This document shows positions 24,316 to 33,571 of a DNA stretch of 39,993 nt, in pieces. Source of the stretch: Collinsella aerofaciens (GTDB taxonomy: Bacteria > Actinomycetota > Coriobacteriia > Coriobacteriales > Coriobacteriaceae); assembly GCF_028206995.1 (NCBI RefSeq), contig NZ_JAQLFL010000006.1:1-39993 (forward strand), given 5' to 3'. The notes under the pieces are model-generated. The model ran no database searches, had not been told where the DNA came from, and saw only the letters and a list, made by a program, of their open reading frames with translations. Position 1 is the stretch's first letter. Every line of letters starts with the position of its first letter. Both the position numbers and the translations under genes were made by a program.

Positions 24316-25740
24316 CTAGCACACACCTTCCACAAAGCGGTCGAGCTCAACAAAGCGGGAACCCTTGACCAGTACAACATCATGTTTTTCAAGCGCGCCG
24401 CCCATGCGGTCGAGCACCTGCTGATAATCGGAGAACACCTGGATGCGGTCCTCGTCCATGCCCATCATGCGCGCGGCATCGGCCATAAGCTGGGCCAGCT
24501 CACCACCCACGCACGCCAGCATGTCGAGCTTCTTGGCGGCGGCATAGGCGCCCACGAGCTCATGCATGCGAGGAGCCTCATCGCCCATCTCGCCCATCTC
24601 GCCCAGGATCGCCATGCGAGACCCCGTGCACGAAAGCGAGCACAGCAGATCGAGACCAGCAGCCATGGATTCGGCGCTGGCGTTATAGGAATCGTCGATG
24701 ACGCGGGCACCGCTCTTGGCGCGCTTGATCTCCTGGCGGTGCCCGGTGATCGTGAGGCCCCTAAAGGCAGCATCGATCTGCTCGGGCGTCACGCCCAGGC
24801 GATAGGCAACTGCGGCGGCCTTAACGGCATTTGGGACGGACTGCACGCCGGGGATGGCAAGCATGGTATCGGTCGTCTCACCCTGGCCAAAATCGAGCGT
24901 AAAGACCGGACGGCCCTCGTCATCAACACGAATGTCGCGGGCACGGACCTCATCATCGTCCGAGACGCCGGCCAGCATCACATCGATACCAGCAGGCTGG
25001 GCGAACGTATCGCGAATGAACGGCGTAAAGTCGTCCTCACCGCCCAAAACCAGCAGCGGCAAGAAGTCGCCGGCGGCGCACATACCCTGGACAATCTCGG
25101 CCTTAGCGCGGGCGATGTTCTCGCGGCTGCCCAAAATGCCGATGTGAGAGGTACCAATCTTGCTCACGATGGCAAGGTTGGGATTGGCGGACTGGGACAG
25201 GCGCTCAATCTCGTGGAAATGGTTCATGCCCATCTCGAGCACCAGGACCTCGGTATCGGCCGGAGCGGAAAGCACCGTGAGCGGCATGCCGATCAGGTTA
25301 TTGAAATTGCCCTTGGTGGCCCAGACACGATAGCGCTTGGCGAGCACGGCGGCGAGCACGTCCTTGGTCGTCGTCTTGCCGATGGAACCGGTAATGCCAA
25401 CGACCAGGCAGCCAAGCTCCAGGCGATACGTGTGCGCCAAACGCAGCAGAAACTCCTCGGGATCATCGGTCAGCAGGATGGCGCACCCCTTGTCCTGCGC
25501 CAGCGAGACCAGCTCGGCCTCGGGCTCACGCGTCATCACGACGGCGCCGGCACCCGACTGGACGGCACGGGAAGCAAAATCATTGCCGTCGACGTTTTCA
25601 CCGGGAAAGGCGACGAAAATCGTCCCTTCCTCGACCTGGCGCGAGTCGATAACGCACCCGCGGCATACCCGATCGGCTTCTCCCGTCACGGTTCGGGCCC
25701 CTGTTGCGGCCGCGAGGTTGTTGACGGCGATCTCTATCAT
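24316..25740 (-). CDS. murF: UDP-MurNAc-tripeptide--D-Ala-D-Ala ligase MurF
   Basis: A 474-residue Mur ligase adding D-Ala-D-Ala. Features are VCRGCVIDSRQVEEGTIFVA in the N-terminal domain, the ATP loop GITGSIGKTTTKDV (115-128), LEMGMNHFHEIERLS, DDSYNASAESM and the C-terminal LGEMGEMGDEA. GGGGAG precedes the ATG at 25740. The 126-base gap to ftsI is the largest inside this part of the cluster; GATACAAT at 25778-25785 (minus) could be a -10 element of an internal promoter. murE, which usually sits here, is absent. Confidence 0.96.
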   Translation of the reverse strand: MIEIAVNNLAAATGARTVTGEADRVCRGCVIDSRQVEEGTIFVAFPGENVDGNDFASRAVQSGAGAVVMTREPEAELVSLAQDKGCAILLTDDPEEFLLRLAHTYRLELGCLVVGITGSIGKTTTKDVLAAVLAKRYRVWATKGNFNNLIGMPLTVLSAPADTEVLVLEMGMNHFHEIERLSQSANPNLAIVSKIGTSHIGILGSRENIARAKAEIVQGMCAAGDFLPLLVLGGEDDFTPFIRDTFAQPAGIDVMLAGVSDDDEVRARDIRVDDEGRPVFTLDFGQGETTDTMLAIPGVQSVPNAVKAAAVAYRLGVTPEQIDAAFRGLTITGHRQEIKRAKSGARVIDDSYNASAESMAAGLDLLCSLSCTGSRMAILGEMGEMGDEAPRMHELVGAYAAAKKLDMLACVGGELAQLMADAARMMGMDEDRIQVFSDYQQVLDRMGGALEKHDVVLVKGSRFVELDRFVEGVC

Positions 25741-25866
25741 TGCAGCTCCCCTGTAAACCTAATAATGCTATCGGCGTATTGTATCCCAGCGCCGCACATG
25801 CGTGGTGCAGGGCATGTGAACACCCTCATATGGGACAACAAACCACGCCCCAAAGATTGTAACCCC

Positions 25867-27732
25867 CTACTTCGTGTGCGGGATACCCAGCACGTCGAGC
25901 GCGTTGGCCATAATGGACTGGAACGGCACCGCAGCGGCATCTGAGCCGCTCGGCGTTCCGTCGAGCGTGATATAGCACAGCACCTTGGGCGATTGTGCCG
26001 GTGCAAAGCCCATAAAGGACGACATGTAGTTCTCCTTGAGGTAGCCGCCGTTCTCGTCGGCACGTTCGGCCGTACCGGTCTTACCCGCCACGTCATAGCC
26101 GTCAACCGCGCCGCCAACGCCCGTTCCCTCGGACACGACCGTCTGCATGCACGATGTCACCTGGGATGCGGCGTCCTCCGAAATCGCGCGCTCGCCTTCG
26201 CCCCAGTCCTTCTCGTCGCCTTTGCTGGACTTATAGAAGTGCGGTGTCATCATCACGCCGCCGTTGGCGATGCCGCCCACGGCGCGTGCGATCTCAATCG
26301 GCGAGACGGACAGCGCCTGTCCAAAGCTCATCGAGCCCAGCGTGGCGCCGTCATACTGGTCACGCTCCTTGACGATACCCAGGCTCTCGCCCGGAAAATC
26401 GACACCAGAGCTGTGACCGATGCCCCACTTGTCCACATAAGCGGCAAAGTCATCGGCACCGATCTTGCGCCCCACCAGGACAAAGCCCACGTTGGACGAA
26501 CGGCGCATCATCTCGCGCACATCCATGGTCATAGCGTAGTCGCGCTTGTCGGCATCGGTGACGGTATCGTCGCCCACCTTGATGCTCGCCGGCACCTCAA
26601 ACGACGTACTCGATCGCACGACGCCCAAGTCGAAGCCGGCGCCCGCCACGAGCGTCTTAAAGACCGAGCCGGGCTCGTAGGCGTCGGTGACCAGGCGCAA
26701 GTTCATATCCTCGGTCTTGGCGTTTTCCAGATTGGTCTGGTCGTAAGTCGGATACGAGCAGGCTGCCAAGATCTCGCCTGTCGTAGGATCGGTGACCAGC
26801 GCCGAGCCGTTCTTGGCCTTAGTCTTCTCAACTGCCTCTGCCAGGGCATCCTCGGCCGCACGCTGGATATTGACGTCGAGCGTCGTCACGATATCAACGC
26901 CGTCGACCGCAGCCACCTTTTTATAGGCACCGCCCGCGATATAGCTGCCGTCCCTCGCGCGCTCGCGTACGAGAGAACCGTTCGTGCCGGTCAGAAGCTT
27001 GTTGTATTGCTTTTCGAGACCCGTCAAGCCATCGTTGTCCACATTCACTACACCCAGCACCTGCGATGCCAGATTGCCGTATGGATATACGCGCTTCATG
27101 GCCTGCTCAAAAAGCACACCGGGCAGGTTCTTCTTCTCCAGCGTCGCAGCATCGTCTTCGTCCACCTGGCGCTTGATATACACCCAGGTTCCATCGGACT
27201 CAACGAGCTTGCGGCAGGTCTTTTTATCGATTCCAGTTGCCTTGACCAGCGCCGACACCGTCTTGTCAACGTCCTCGACAAGCTGCGGGTTCACGGCGAT
27301 GTTGCGACATTCGACCGACGACGCCAGCACGTTACCGTTGCGGTCGTAGATGGTGCCACGTTTGGCATAGAGGGTCTGCGCAAGCAGGCGACGCGCATCG
27401 GCACGCTCGCGCAGTTTATCGGCTTCGACAACCTGATAGTCGGCAAGGCGAAAGACGCCCAAGCCCAAGCCAAGCCCAATGAATCCCATGACGGCTTTGC
27501 GGCGAGGCAGAGGCGTGCCTGTGAGCCATTCGGTCGGCGAACTCTTGCGCGACCTGGTGTTATGCACTTGAGGGCCGCCCGAGCCGCGAAGTCGCGACGC
27601 CGGGTCGTTGCCACGGGACCGCCCGGCGTTGTAAGATTGCCGACCCGTTCCTTGATAACCAGAACGTCCCCGCGACGAGGGACGTCCAGAACCGCGGCCC
27701 CTATCGGAACCGCGGCGATAGTCATTTGTCAT
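25867..27732 (-). CDS. ftsI: FtsI-type penicillin-binding protein (septal transpeptidase)
   Basis: A 621-residue class B PBP that cross-links septal peptidoglycan. An Arg/Gly/Ser-rich cytoplasmic N-terminus (1-80) precedes one transmembrane helix (81-100) and the pedestal domain with RGTIYDRNGNVLASS. The transpeptidase motifs are S356-V-F-K359, SSN at 412-414 and KTG at 551-553, so the enzyme looks active. There is no PASTA domain. The start at 27732 has no alternative nearby. It follows the ftsL-like gene by 17 bases. Confidence 0.94.
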   Translation of the reverse strand: MTNDYRRGSDRGRGSGRPSSRGRSGYQGTGRQSYNAGRSRGNDPASRLRGSGGPQVHNTRSRKSSPTEWLTGTPLPRRKAVMGFIGLGLGLGVFRLADYQVVEADKLRERADARRLLAQTLYAKRGTIYDRNGNVLASSVECRNIAVNPQLVEDVDKTVSALVKATGIDKKTCRKLVESDGTWVYIKRQVDEDDAATLEKKNLPGVLFEQAMKRVYPYGNLASQVLGVVNVDNDGLTGLEKQYNKLLTGTNGSLVRERARDGSYIAGGAYKKVAAVDGVDIVTTLDVNIQRAAEDALAEAVEKTKAKNGSALVTDPTTGEILAACSYPTYDQTNLENAKTEDMNLRLVTDAYEPGSVFKTLVAGAGFDLGVVRSSTSFEVPASIKVGDDTVTDADKRDYAMTMDVREMMRRSSNVGFVLVGRKIGADDFAAYVDKWGIGHSSGVDFPGESLGIVKERDQYDGATLGSMSFGQALSVSPIEIARAVGGIANGGVMMTPHFYKSSKGDEKDWGEGERAISEDAASQVTSCMQTVVSEGTGVGGAVDGYDVAGKTGTAERADENGGYLKENYMSSFMGFAPAQSPKVLCYITLDGTPSGSDAAAVPFQSIMANALDVLGIPHTK

Positions 27733-27749
27733 ACTCAGCTACCGTCTTG

Positions 27750-28220
27750 CTACTGAGCGGTCGCGGTCGCGTTGGCGCCCGCGGCTGCATCCTGCGAAAA
27801 GTCAAGTGTAACGCTCTCGCTGGGCTCCACCATGCCATAAGCGCCCGCAAGGTCGCGAATGCGCGTGTCGGCGCCATAGACCGAATGCATGACCTCCAGG
27901 TCGGAGCTCTCATCGGTCGCCTTTTCGAGCGTGTTGGTAAGCTCGGCGTTGCTGTTGAGCACCTGGGCGGTAACGCCGGCGAGCGCCACGCGGGCGACGC
28001 CGATCGTCATGAAGATAGCCGCAATGATGCAAAACGTTTTAAGAACGCTCATGAAAACCGGGCTTACCGCCTGGTTTGCCTGACGGCCCGCGCCCGTGTA
28101 GACATCAAAGCGCGGCGTGCGCTGCTCACGGGGAGCAACGGGGGCCTGCGGCGTCTCACGATAGGCGGGCATGGCGTTCATATCATAGGCGAGTGCTGCG
28201 CTTGAAGTGTTGTAGCCCAT
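27750..28220 (-). CDS. ftsL: FtsL-like small membrane division protein
   Basis: A 156-residue protein with a Pro/Arg-rich cytoplasmic part, one transmembrane helix (about 58-82) and a short extracytoplasmic helical region with coiled-coil character (about 85-115, NSNAELTNTLEKATDESSDL), then a Ala/Thr-rich tail. Sequence similarity to FtsL is low, as in all FtsL proteins; the call rests on size, topology and position between rsmH and ftsI. The SD GGGAGG lies upstream of the ATG at 28220. Gene symbol follows position. Confidence 0.72.
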   Translation of the reverse strand: MGYNTSSAALAYDMNAMPAYRETPQAPVAPREQRTPRFDVYTGAGRQANQAVSPVFMSVLKTFCIIAAIFMTIGVARVALAGVTAQVLNSNAELTNTLEKATDESSDLEVMHSVYGADTRIRDLAGAYGMVEPSESVTLDFSQDAAAGANATATAQ

Positions 28221-28310
28221 GATATGCCGCCTCCCATCCCGAGTACGTTGGTAGTGTGTTTAAGCTTCGTTTATGGTGCGAGCGGGAGGTCCAATATCGC
28301 GCGGTCGCGC

Positions 28311-29276
28311 CTACAGACGCTGCGCCACGCGGATTTTGGCTGATCTCGCCCGAGGGTTGCGCTCAACCTCATCAGGCTGGGCAACCAGGGGTTTGCGGGT
28401 GATGACCTTGAGTATCGGCACGTTGCCGCACACGCACACCGGAATCTCCGGCGGACACGTGCACCCCTGGCTCATCTCCTTAAAGTGGTTCTTTACGATA
28501 CGGTCCTCGAGCGAGTGATACGAGATGACGCAGATACGTCCGCCCGGGTTGAGCCACCTGGTGGCGGCATCAAGCCCTCGTTCGAGCACATCGAGCTCGT
28601 GATTGACCTCGATGCGAATGGCCTGGAAACTTTTCTTGGCCGGGTGTCCACCATGCCGACGAGCGGCAGCCGGGATACCCGCCTTGATGATCTCGACAAA
28701 TTGGCCGGTGGTTTCGATCGGTTCTTGCTCGCGGCGGCGCACGATCTCGCGCGCGATCTGCGAGGCGAACTTCTCTTCGCCGTAGACGCGTAGAATCCGG
28801 GCGAGGTCGTGTTCGTTATAGGTGTTGATGACCTCAGCTGCGTTTAAGGTGTTATTACCCGGATCCATCCGCATGTCCAATGGGGCGTCCTCGTTATACG
28901 AAAAGCCCCTGCCAGGGATATCGAGTTGCGGCGACGAAACGCCCAAATCGAACAGGAAGCCATCGACCCCGGGCACCTCGGCCGAGCAAAGTAGCTCGTC
29001 CAAGTCGCCGAAGTTGCCCTTCAGCAGCTGGTGCGGAACGCCGGGAACCTCGCGGTCCAGACGGGCGCCAGCGGCCTCGAGGGCCATGTCGTCCTGATCG
29101 ACGCCGAGCAAAAGGCCCGTCTCCCCCACCTGCGCGGCCATCTTTACCGAATGGCCGGCACCGCCAAGGGTGCAATCGCAGACAACGGAGCCGCTCTTTA
29201 GCCGCAGCGACTCAAGCACTTCGCCGAGCATGACAGGTTCATGCCGATATTCTTGTGTCAAGATCCCACGCTCCAT
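28311..29276 (-). CDS. rsmH: 16S rRNA m4C1402 methyltransferase RsmH (MraW)
   Basis: A 321-residue SAM-dependent methyltransferase acting on 16S rRNA C1402 at the P site. The SAM motif is VVCDCTLGGAGHSVKMA (about 32-48), and EYRHEPVMLGEVLESL at the start and ISYHSLEDRIVKNHF near the end are family landmarks. The ATG at 29276 has only a distant AAGG; a TTG six codons in (before QEYRHEPV) is possible. It follows mraZ by 20 bases, the standard dcw arrangement. Confidence 0.95.
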   Translation of the reverse strand: MERGILTQEYRHEPVMLGEVLESLRLKSGSVVCDCTLGGAGHSVKMAAQVGETGLLLGVDQDDMALEAAGARLDREVPGVPHQLLKGNFGDLDELLCSAEVPGVDGFLFDLGVSSPQLDIPGRGFSYNEDAPLDMRMDPGNNTLNAAEVINTYNEHDLARILRVYGEEKFASQIAREIVRRREQEPIETTGQFVEIIKAGIPAAARRHGGHPAKKSFQAIRIEVNHELDVLERGLDAATRWLNPGGRICVISYHSLEDRIVKNHFKEMSQGCTCPPEIPVCVCGNVPILKVITRKPLVAQPDEVERNPRARSAKIRVAQRL

Positions 29277-29296
29277 CCGTTACCCGTGCCTTGCCC

Positions 29297-29731
29297 TTAC
29301 GAGAAGAAGAGGTCCAGCAGGGCCTCATCGTCATCGTCCTCATCGGCCGCGGCGCGATCCCAAACCTCAAGGTGGTCGTAGTTGCCCACAACCGTGACCT
29401 CGCGGTCGAGGTTCGCCTGCTTGCGGAGAGACTCGGAAAGACCGATACGACCGGCGCTGTCCACGTCCATCGACGTGGTGCGCTTGTTGATCGCCCTCAT
29501 GAGCTTCTGGTCATTAATGTCACGCGGGTTAAAACCCTCGTGGCCCTCACGACCCGCGAAGAGTCCTTCGACCCACTTATCGAAGGCCTCGGCAGAGAAC
29601 ACGTACAGAGCATCGACATCCAGGGCTTTGAACACGCGAACGTGCTCTCCAAGCTCCTCGCGAAGGGGTGCAGGCAGGGACAGACGACCTTTTGCATCGA
29701 GATTGCGCTCGTATGCACCAGTCATTCCCAT
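29297..29731 (-). CDS. mraZ: Transcriptional regulator MraZ
   Basis: A 144-residue MraZ, a DNA-binding ring protein with two SpoVT-AbrB-type motifs that regulates the dcw operon through TGGG repeats near its own promoter. The first motif is YERNLDAKGRLSLPAPLRE, the second VDSAGRIGLSESLRKQA; the DxxGR pattern is complete in both. An acidic C-terminus (DEDDDDEALLDLFFS) follows. GGGAGGG precedes the ATG at 29731 by 6 bases. It is the first gene of the dcw cluster, and its upstream region carries TGGGG repeats. Confidence 0.95.
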   Translation of the reverse strand: MGMTGAYERNLDAKGRLSLPAPLREELGEHVRVFKALDVDALYVFSAEAFDKWVEGLFAGREGHEGFNPRDINDQKLMRAINKRTTSMDVDSAGRIGLSESLRKQANLDREVTVVGNYDHLEVWDRAAADEDDDDEALLDLFFS

Positions 29732-29799
29732 GTGCGCCCTCCCCTCGGTTACTCAGATGGCACGTACGCGGGGAACCACCCCGCCTGTCGACGTCATCA

Positions 29800-29828
29800 A
29801 TAATATGGGGAACCGCCCCATTTTTCAA
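29800..29828 (-). promoter_or_regulatory. Sigma-70-type promoter of the dcw cluster with operator-like palindrome
   Basis: TTGAAA (29823-29828) and TATTAT (29800-29805) lie 17 bases apart on the minus strand. The spacer holds ATGGGG-N5-CCCCAT (29804-29820), a perfect 6-bp inverted repeat, part of the TGGGG series. Transcription would start near 29793, about 60 bases before mraZ. Confidence 0.65.
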
Positions 29829-29831
29829 CAT

Positions 29832-29862
29832 ATTTCCCCACCCCTTCCCCCACCCCACCCCA
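29832..29862 (-). promoter_or_regulatory. Run of TGGGG repeats; potential G-quadruplex and MraZ-box cluster
   Basis: On the minus strand five runs of four or five G (29836-29861) are separated by one or two bases, mostly T, directly upstream of the dcw -35. TGGGG units begin at 29840, 29852, 29857 and 29862, and one in the promoter spacer at 29820, partly at 10- and 20-base spacing as in known MraZ boxes (TGGGN every 10 bases). The same run also meets the sequence rule for a G-quadruplex. Confidence 0.55.
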
Positions 29863-29876
29863 CCACTCCACCCCCT

Positions 29877-29929
29877 ATATGTTGCAAAACACCCCCGAGC
29901 ATATGTTCGAAAACACAATATGTTGTGTT
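29877..29929. repeat. ATATGTT direct repeats and an 18-bp near-palindrome
   Basis: ATATGTTGCAAAACAC (29877-29892) and ATATGTTCGAAAACAC (29901-29916) match in 14 of 16 bases, 24 bases apart. ATATGTTG recurs at 29918-29925, and inverted as CAACATAT at 29826-29833 across the promoter -35. The third copy is the centre of AACACAATATGTTGTGTT (29912-29929), whose 7-base arms are perfect. Confidence 0.6.
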
Positions 29930-29935
29930 TACAGC

Positions 29936-29969
29936 AACGGCGGGATGCCACCTGTGGCACCCCGCCGTT
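29936..29969. repeat. GC-rich hairpin upstream of the dcw promoter
   Basis: AACGGCGGG paired with CCCGCCGTT, plus an inner TGCCA/TGGCA pair with one mismatch between them. No T-run follows on either strand, so it is not a plain intrinsic terminator. It lies between the ATATGTT repeats and the 16-mer at 29975-29990. Confidence 0.6.
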
Positions 29970-29974
29970 CAACC

Positions 29975-29990
29975 TCAACCTTCAAGTTGA
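29975..29990. promoter_or_regulatory. 16-base motif shared with the ftsZ upstream region
   Basis: TCAACCTTCAAGTTGA differs from the ftsZ-upstream TTAACCTTCAGGTTGA (15451-15466) at two positions. The arms TCAAC/GTTGA are inverted repeats. It could be the operator of a regulator that acts on both division transcripts. Confidence 0.4.
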
Positions 29991-30089
29991 CCTTGAGGCG
30001 ATTTTGCGTCCCTTTATATGCCGTTCACATCGCCCCCAAACTCCCCCACCCAAGGCACGTGCGGCCCACCACCGCGATGCCAAGTGGCG

Positions 30090-30160
30090 AAAAATGGGAC
30101 GGGCCCCAGATTGCCCATGCGCGCGCAAAAGCACGCCGTGGCAATCTGGGGCCCGTCCCC
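30090..30160 (-). terminator. Long-stem intrinsic terminator after xerD
   Basis: Bases 30096-30115 and 30140-30159 form a perfect 20-bp inverted repeat with a 24-base loop, and on the minus strand the stem is followed by ATTTTT. It lies 33 bases past the xerD stop and separates the pyrG-xerD transcript from the dcw regulatory region. The stem is far longer than those of the other terminators here. Confidence 0.7.
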
Positions 30161-30192
30161 AAATACCTATAAATTTGCAGGTCAGCGATGAG

Positions 30193-31134
30193 TTAACGAT
30201 GCGCCAGCGGGTGCGCCGCCAGATAGACCTCGGTCAGTTGCGTACGATCGACATGCGTGTAGACCTGCGTGGTCGATATATCGGCATGTCCCAAGATCTC
30301 CTGTAGCACACGGAGGTCTGCGCCGCCCGCAAGCATATGGGTAGCAAAGGAGTGACGCAGCGTGTGGGGATGGAGTCCCACCAGCCCCACCTGGCGCCCG
30401 TAGCGCTCACAGATGGCATGGATGCCCTGGCGCGACAGACGGCGGCCGTTCTTATTTAAAAAGACCGCCGAGGTCTCGGTTCCGCGGGCATGGGCCGCCA
30501 AGCGAGAACGCCCCTCAGTTACATAGAGCATCAGAGCTCGCGCCGCGCTTCCCACCAGCGGGGACAGGCGTTCCTTTGAGCCCTTACCGCGAACGAGCAC
30601 AAAACCATCGTCGATATGGATATCGCCCACATCGAGCCCCACCAACTCGCTCACACGCAAACCGCATCCGTAGAGCACTTCCAAGATGGCATGGTCGCGC
30701 AAGCCCATCTCGCCCTCGGGGAAGTCTTGATCGAGCAGCGCCGAGACATCCTCCACCGATAGATACTCCGGCAAACGCTCAGCCTTTTTAGGCAGGCGCA
30801 ACGCCGTCGTTGGATTTTGGGCCACAGCCCCATCGCGCACCAAAAAGGCATGCAGGCCCTTTACGACCGCAAGCGCACGCTCCACCGAGGCATCGGAATA
30901 GCCCCCATCGCGACGGTCGGCGACAAAGCCCTCCACGACCTGACGAGTCACCTCTTCAAAAGACACAATACCCGCCCGCTCCAGATAGGCGCAGTACGTC
31001 GTCAGGTCACGACGATAGGCCGCAATCGTGTTGCGCGCCAAACCCCGCTCGACCGCGAGGTAATCGAGATACTCCCCCGCCGCCACGGCGAGCGACGAGG
31101 GAGTAGCTTCGGTATGTTCCTTATTCGACGGCAC
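30193..31134 (-). CDS. xerD: Tyrosine recombinase XerD
   Basis: A 313-residue tyrosine recombinase of the XerC/XerD type, which resolves chromosome dimers at dif. The N-terminal core-binding domain starts EYLDYLAVERGLARNTIAAY; the catalytic set is complete: Arg in YGCGLRVSELV, Lys in GKGSKERLSPL, H-x-x-R in HTLRHSFATHML, His in LGHADISTTQ, and the nucleophile Tyr in VYTHV. No ATG lies near the expected start: the GTG at 31134, three bases after the pyrG stop, is chosen; a longer frame running to 31287 overlaps pyrG and is not homologous. The gene is probably co-transcribed with pyrG. Confidence 0.9.
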   Translation of the reverse strand: MPSNKEHTEATPSSLAVAAGEYLDYLAVERGLARNTIAAYRRDLTTYCAYLERAGIVSFEEVTRQVVEGFVADRRDGGYSDASVERALAVVKGLHAFLVRDGAVAQNPTTALRLPKKAERLPEYLSVEDVSALLDQDFPEGEMGLRDHAILEVLYGCGLRVSELVGLDVGDIHIDDGFVLVRGKGSKERLSPLVGSAARALMLYVTEGRSRLAAHARGTETSAVFLNKNGRRLSRQGIHAICERYGRQVGLVGLHPHTLRHSFATHMLAGGADLRVLQEILGHADISTTQVYTHVDRTQLTEVYLAAHPLAHR

Positions 31135-31136
31135 CC

Positions 31137-32804
<1,668 letters not shown>

Positions 32805-32919
32805 TTACCTGCGCTTCCCGTAGAAGTTGTTTATCCACATCTTACGGGTCTTCATTGTAATACTCGCGCCGCGGACCGTTCGCAATTTTTCTCGCGTGCG
32901 ATTGCATTTCTCAATCTTG

Positions 32920-32951
32920 AAACAAAACGCCGCCCGGTTTCCCAGGCGGCG
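32920..32951 (-). terminator. Intrinsic terminator after the winged-helix gene
   Basis: On the minus strand a 7-bp stem CGCCGCC/GGCGGCG with a 10-base loop (32928-32951) is followed by TTTTGTTTC, 25 bases past the stop codon of the winged-helix gene. Confidence 0.8.
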
Positions 32952-32976
32952 TCGCTGTGGCAAGGGTTACATGCTG

Positions 32977-33315
32977 CTATCGATCAGCAACCTCGTCCTC
33001 AAGCATTTCTTGAACGAGCATGCCGGTACGGACGCCCTCAAGATACCACTCGCCACGTTCGGTGAGGCAAATGCCATTTGCAAGCTGACCGCCGTCGTCG
33101 CTATAACGCGAGACGACATCAATCATGCCTTCGGAATCCAAGCGATCGATTGCGGCGCGGACACGATACGGCGAAACCCCCACGCGCTCGGCAAGCGTTT
33201 TGCGCGAGAAACCATACGGCCCGCCATTGTCTTCGGTTTGCTGGTCGATCTCCATCAACACCAGCACCTCGACACGCTTCATATCGTTGACACTCGCACG
33301 ACCCTTGCCCGCCAT
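32977..33315 (-). CDS. Small winged-helix DNA-binding protein
   Basis: A 112-residue protein with a winged helix-turn-helix fold: YGFSRKTLAERVGVSPYRVRAAIDRLDSEGMIDVVSRYSDDGGQLANGICLTERGEW contains the HTH (about 40-62) and a wing beta hairpin. It resembles small MarR/GntR-type wHTH regulators but no effector domain is present. GGAGG lies 6 bases before the ATG at 33315; the longer frame to 33369 has no such site. It sits upstream of pyrG in the same orientation, separated by a terminator, so the regulated genes are unknown. Confidence 0.75.
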   Translation of the reverse strand: MAGKGRASVNDMKRVEVLVLMEIDQQTEDNGGPYGFSRKTLAERVGVSPYRVRAAIDRLDSEGMIDVVSRYSDDGGQLANGICLTERGEWYLEGVRTGMLVQEMLEDEVADR

Positions 33316-33369
33316 AGCAGCCTCCTCAAACCGAGCACGAGCATCTAACGCGCCGTGCGCGACCGACAC

Positions 33370-33503
33370 ACCTCACGATGGCAGGTAATATCCATCATGC
33401 GGCATCCCGCTAAGGATGAAACAGTTACGGTTATTGTATACCGCTCAAATTGTTTCTAGGCAGGTAAACAGCTATTTTTCGCCGAAATAGGCGCTTTATT
33501 GAT
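33370..33503 (-). other. Upstream region of the winged-helix gene
   Basis: About 134 bases between the winged-helix gene and the DUF1846 terminator. GGTATACAAT at about 33432-33441 (minus) could contain a -10 element (TACAAT), without a matching -35 at normal spacing. GCGCCTATTTCGGCG is a short inverted repeat. No ORF or RNA gene is seen. Confidence 0.35.
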
Positions 33504-33538
33504 CAAAAAGCCGTACCGGGCGCTAACCCGATACGGCT
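33504..33538 (-). terminator. Intrinsic terminator after the DUF1846 gene
   Basis: On the minus strand a 12-bp stem AGCCGTATCGGG/CCCGGTACGGCT with one mismatch and a 6-base loop (33509-33538) is followed by TTTTTG, 33 bases past the stop codon. Confidence 0.85.
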
Positions 33539-33571
33539 AAAATGCAATGCAATTACCGCGGTGCTTCAAAC

